Below are positions 22,350 to 24,126 of a stretch of DNA of 24,126 nt, in pieces. Each line of letters starts with the position of its first letter. Position 1 is the first letter of the stretch. The stretch is from Actinomycetota bacterium (lineage in GTDB: Bacteria; Actinomycetota; Actinomycetes; Nanopelagicales; Nanopelagicaceae): positions 1-24,126 of the forward strand of contig WLRE01000011.1 of the NCBI GenBank assembly GCA_009698045.1. Reading direction: 5' to 3'. The notes under the pieces were generated by a model. That model had not been told where the DNA came from. It saw only the letters and a list, made by a program, of their open reading frames with translations, and made no database searches. The translations under genes were made by a program, and so were the position numbers.

Positions 22350-22994
22350 ATGAAAAAGTTAAGTTCAAGGCAGAAGCTCGGGGTCTTTCTTGTGTTCCTG
22401 GGAATAGTTCTCGCCTTTGTAACCTATGAAATTTTCAATAAGGCGCATTACTCCTATGAGCCGCTCATCATGAAAGGATGGCTGGACGAGAAGATCCCGG
22501 TTATTTCGATATTCGTGATCCCTTACCTAAGCTTTCATCTTCTCGCAGCCCTTGTTGTTCCGCTTCTCTCCTTGAAAATAGGTGGCTATAAAGCTTTTCT
22601 CGTTAATGGAATTGCCATCATCGTCGGCCAACTAATGCTGGATGTTGCTTATGCCTTCTTTCAAACTCAGGTTCCTCGAACGCCGGTGCCAGAAAATTCG
22701 CCCTTTGATTGGGTGCTGGTAAATATTATTTACGGCAATGATCAGCCTCTTAATGGATTTCCCTCGAACCACGTGACTTGGTCAGTGGTATCGATTCTGG
22801 CAATGTGGCGACTTCGCACACGAGCACCGCGGACCAGTTGGATACTGATGGGCTGGTTCGTCCTCATACTTCCGGCAACTGTTTTTCTGCACCAGCATTA
22901 TGTGATTGATATCTACGGTGGAATATTTGTGGCCTTCAGTGCATATTGGGGATGTATGTTCCTAATCGAAAAACCAAATCTTAAGATCCGATAG
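22350..22994 (+). CDS. PAP2-family membrane phosphatase
   Basis: 214 residues with about five to six membrane helices. The family's phosphatase motifs are visible: FPSNH (137-141, His141) for motif two and HQHYVID (181-187, His183 and Asp187) for motif three. The first motif (KxxxxxxRP) is not clear; Gln106 to Pro110 is the nearest region, so the active site is partly degenerate. Members dephosphorylate lipid phosphates such as phosphatidate or undecaprenyl diphosphate, or transfer head groups. It faces the alpha/beta hydrolase across a 68-base divergent promoter region and meets TetR tail to tail. Substrate unknown. Confidence 0.83.
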   Translation: MKKLSSRQKLGVFLVFLGIVLAFVTYEIFNKAHYSYEPLIMKGWLDEKIPVISIFVIPYLSFHLLAALVVPLLSLKIGGYKAFLVNGIAIIVGQLMLDVAYAFFQTQVPRTPVPENSPFDWVLVNIIYGNDQPLNGFPSNHVTWSVVSILAMWRLRTRAPRTSWILMGWFVLILPATVFLHQHYVIDIYGGIFVAFSAYWGCMFLIEKPNLKIR

Positions 22995-23009
22995 CGAACA
23001 AGTAGCGAA

Positions 23010-23654
23010 TTACTTAAGCGATGGAAGCGGTTTGCTTACTAGTTTATTTGCTTTGGCAGGGGATAGGCCAAGCATCCCCAGTGCAATTCGAACAGCCTCA
23101 TCACAATCTTTAACTGTGCTCTTTGGATCAATTACTTGGTTAATGACAGCAAAGGTGAGAACTGCATGAAGTGATTTTGCAATAAATGCGGGGTTCTCCA
23201 AGTTCAGAATTCCTGCCTTGCACAGCGCTTTGATATGACTGCTGAGTTTCTCTTGAAGCTGAGGCACAATCTTTGCTGTTACATCAAAGAAATTAACTAA
23301 AGTCCGTGCGTGATGCGGATGGGTCTGATGCAGACGAACAAAAACTCGCATCGGTATCACTAGTTGTTCTAATGGGTCGGAAGAGTCCGCCACAAAACTC
23401 TCTGCCCAAAGCTCCCATTCCTGAAATGCAGTCATAATCGATGCGGCTATTAATGCATCTTTATCTTTGTAATGTTTATAAACCGTACTTACGGCTACAT
23501 CGGCATGTGCTGCAATATCTTCGACGGTAGTGGCGTGCCCTTTAACAGCTAATATTTCTTGTGTCGCTTTAAGAAGTGCGGCTCTATTGCGCAGTACAGA
23601 TGCACCTTTACGCCCTAATTCGGGCGGAGTTGGTTTCTTGGTTCGAGTGCCCAT
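23010..23654 (-). CDS. TetR-family transcriptional regulator
   Basis: 214 residues. The N-terminal helix-turn-helix is clear: TVEDIAAHADVAVSTVYKHY (43-62) followed by KDKDALI, with a basic lead-in. The rest is a helical ligand-binding domain with no recognisable specificity. It normally acts as a dimeric repressor released by a small molecule. It is transcribed towards the PAP2 gene, ending 15 bases from it, so the usual divergent target is absent; its targets could be its own promoter or the PAP2/hydrolase intergenic region. Start ATG 23654 has no Shine-Dalgarno but a leaderless TAGACT-N6-ATG. It sits 20 bases after the YbaK stop, on the same strand. Confidence 0.92.
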   Translation of the reverse strand: MGTRTKKPTPPELGRKGASVLRNRAALLKATQEILAVKGHATTVEDIAAHADVAVSTVYKHYKDKDALIAASIMTAFQEWELWAESFVADSSDPLEQLVIPMRVFVRLHQTHPHHARTLVNFFDVTAKIVPQLQEKLSSHIKALCKAGILNLENPAFIAKSLHAVLTFAVINQVIDPKSTVKDCDEAVRIALGMLGLSPAKANKLVSKPLPSLK

Positions 23655-23660
23655 GGAGGA

Positions 23661-23666
23661 AGTCTA
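23661..23666 (-). promoter_or_regulatory. Putative leaderless -10 element of the TetR gene
   Basis: TAGACT on the minus strand is followed by TCCTCC and the ATG of the TetR gene. It lies just after the end of the YbaK gene. Confidence 0.45.
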
Positions 23667-23674
23667 GTTCGACC

Positions 23675-24126
23675 CTATTCGCCAACAACCATTGGTTGCG
23701 CGCCAGTACATGCTAGTAATTCAGTAAATGAAGTTGGATACACCGCATGGGGATGCCCAGCAGCAGCCCACACAACGTCGTAGTCATTCAGTGCTTGATC
23801 AATGAGGACGGTAGCGGGAGTTAACCAACCGAGCGGAGCTACCCCGCCAATCGAGAAGCCTGACTTCTCCTTAACATAATCAGCATCCACTCGGCCAAGT
23901 TCTGCGATGCCTAAGTTCTTTGCAACTAAGTCGGTATCAACGCGATGGCGGCCACTTGTAATGATTAAGAGTGGTGAACCATCAGGAAGTTTAAATATCA
24001 GAGACGATGCAATCTGGCCAACTTCAATATTTAATGCAGATGCTGCCTCTTGTGCCGTGCGCGCACTATCGGAGAGCACGCGAACTTCACCAGTGACGCC
24101 TTTTTCGCAGAGAGCAGAGATTAAAC
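23675..24126 (-). CDS. YbaK/ProX-type aminoacyl-tRNA deacylase, 5' end outside window
   Basis: At least 150 codons, with the N-terminus beyond the right edge. The reading frame stays open to 24126 and the residues there (LISALCEKGVTGEVRVLSDS) already match the family, so the gene starts outside; the GTG at 24079 is internal. Family marks are SARTAQEAASALNIEVGQIA, SLIFKL, SGRHRVD, GFSIGGVAPLGW and AAGHPHAVYPTSFTELL. YbaK-domain proteins hydrolyse mischarged aminoacyl-tRNAs such as Cys-tRNAPro or Ala-tRNAPro. The exact charged tRNA is unknown. It ends 20 bases before the TetR gene. Confidence 0.9.
   Translation of the reverse strand, partial: LISALCEKGVTGEVRVLSDSARTAQEAASALNIEVGQIASSLIFKLPDGSPLLIITSGRHRVDTDLVAKNLGIAELGRVDADYVKEKSGFSIGGVAPLGWLTPATVLIDQALNDYDVVWAAAGHPHAVYPTSFTELLACTGAQPMVVGE

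Noticed and set aside
22995..23020. AAGTA-N6-TACTT between PAP2 and TetR as bidirectional terminator
   Set aside because: Five pairs with no GC-rich stem or T tract; too weak to call.
24077..24079. GTG at 24079 as start of the YbaK-type gene
   Set aside because: The frame stays open to the window edge and the upstream residues match the family, so the gene is truncated by the window.
1..24126. CRISPR arrays, insertion sequences, phage or tRNA genes
   Set aside because: No regularly spaced repeats, transposase or integrase motifs, or cloverleaf-like segments were seen on either strand.

Overview
The window looks like a compact chromosome segment from an actinobacterium. Evidence is the class II DAHP synthase, the four-PASTA Ser/Thr kinase, the actinobacterial-type 6-phosphofructokinase, and the linkage of aroG, PASTA kinase, polyprenyl synthase and metF, which recalls the aroG-pknL-idsA2-metF neighbourhood of mycobacteria. 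Base composition appears moderate, well below typical high-GC actinomycetes. Genes are packed tightly: many start/stop overlaps, convergent genes overlapping at their tails, and no gene-free stretch over 300 bases. A streamlined freshwater actinobacterium (Nanopelagicales-like) would fit, but that is inference. I see no rRNA, tRNA, CRISPR array or mobile element.

Layout. 1-4276: a 5' fragment of a xylulokinase-like gene (-) diverges from pfkA (+), followed by aroG (+) and ogt (+), which meets ltaE (-) tail to tail. 3233-9203, read right to left: a TPP riboswitch, a PnuC-type transporter best read as thiamine transporter PnuT, a P-loop nucleoside-kinase-like protein, the PASTA kinase, nfo, an EamA permease and ltaE. 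9212-10117: crtB (-). 10272-13399 (+): an NCS2 purine permease, a strong hairpin, apt, and a secreted beta-propeller protein. 13396-15950 (-): crtE-crtI, divergent from metF and a CDP-alcohol phosphatidyltransferase (15976-17449, +). 17427-22281 (-): an operon of alpha/beta hydrolase, CrtA-like monooxygenase, CruF-like hydratase, GT2 glycosyltransferase and a second CrtI/CrtD-like desaturase. 22350-24126: a PAP2 phosphatase (+), a TetR regulator (-) and the 3' part of a YbaK-type deacylase (-).

How the genes fit together. Three carotenoid clusters (crtB; crtE-crtI; hydrolase-crtA-cruF-GT-desaturase) encode a path from isoprenyl diphosphates through phytoene and lycopene to a hydroxylated, probably further desaturated, ketolated and glycosylated acyclic carotenoid. 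No lycopene cyclase is present here. The permease and apt form a purine-salvage unit. The riboswitch makes the PnuC-like protein a thiamine importer and raises the possibility that its overlapping kinase neighbour phosphorylates thiamine.

A promoter pattern recurs: TANNNT, then exactly six bases, then the start codon, with no Shine-Dalgarno sequence. It fits leaderless transcription and fixes several start sites. The most notable points are the TPP riboswitch unit, the acyclic carotenoid pathway, and the crtE/metF divergent promoter with overlapping -10 elements.
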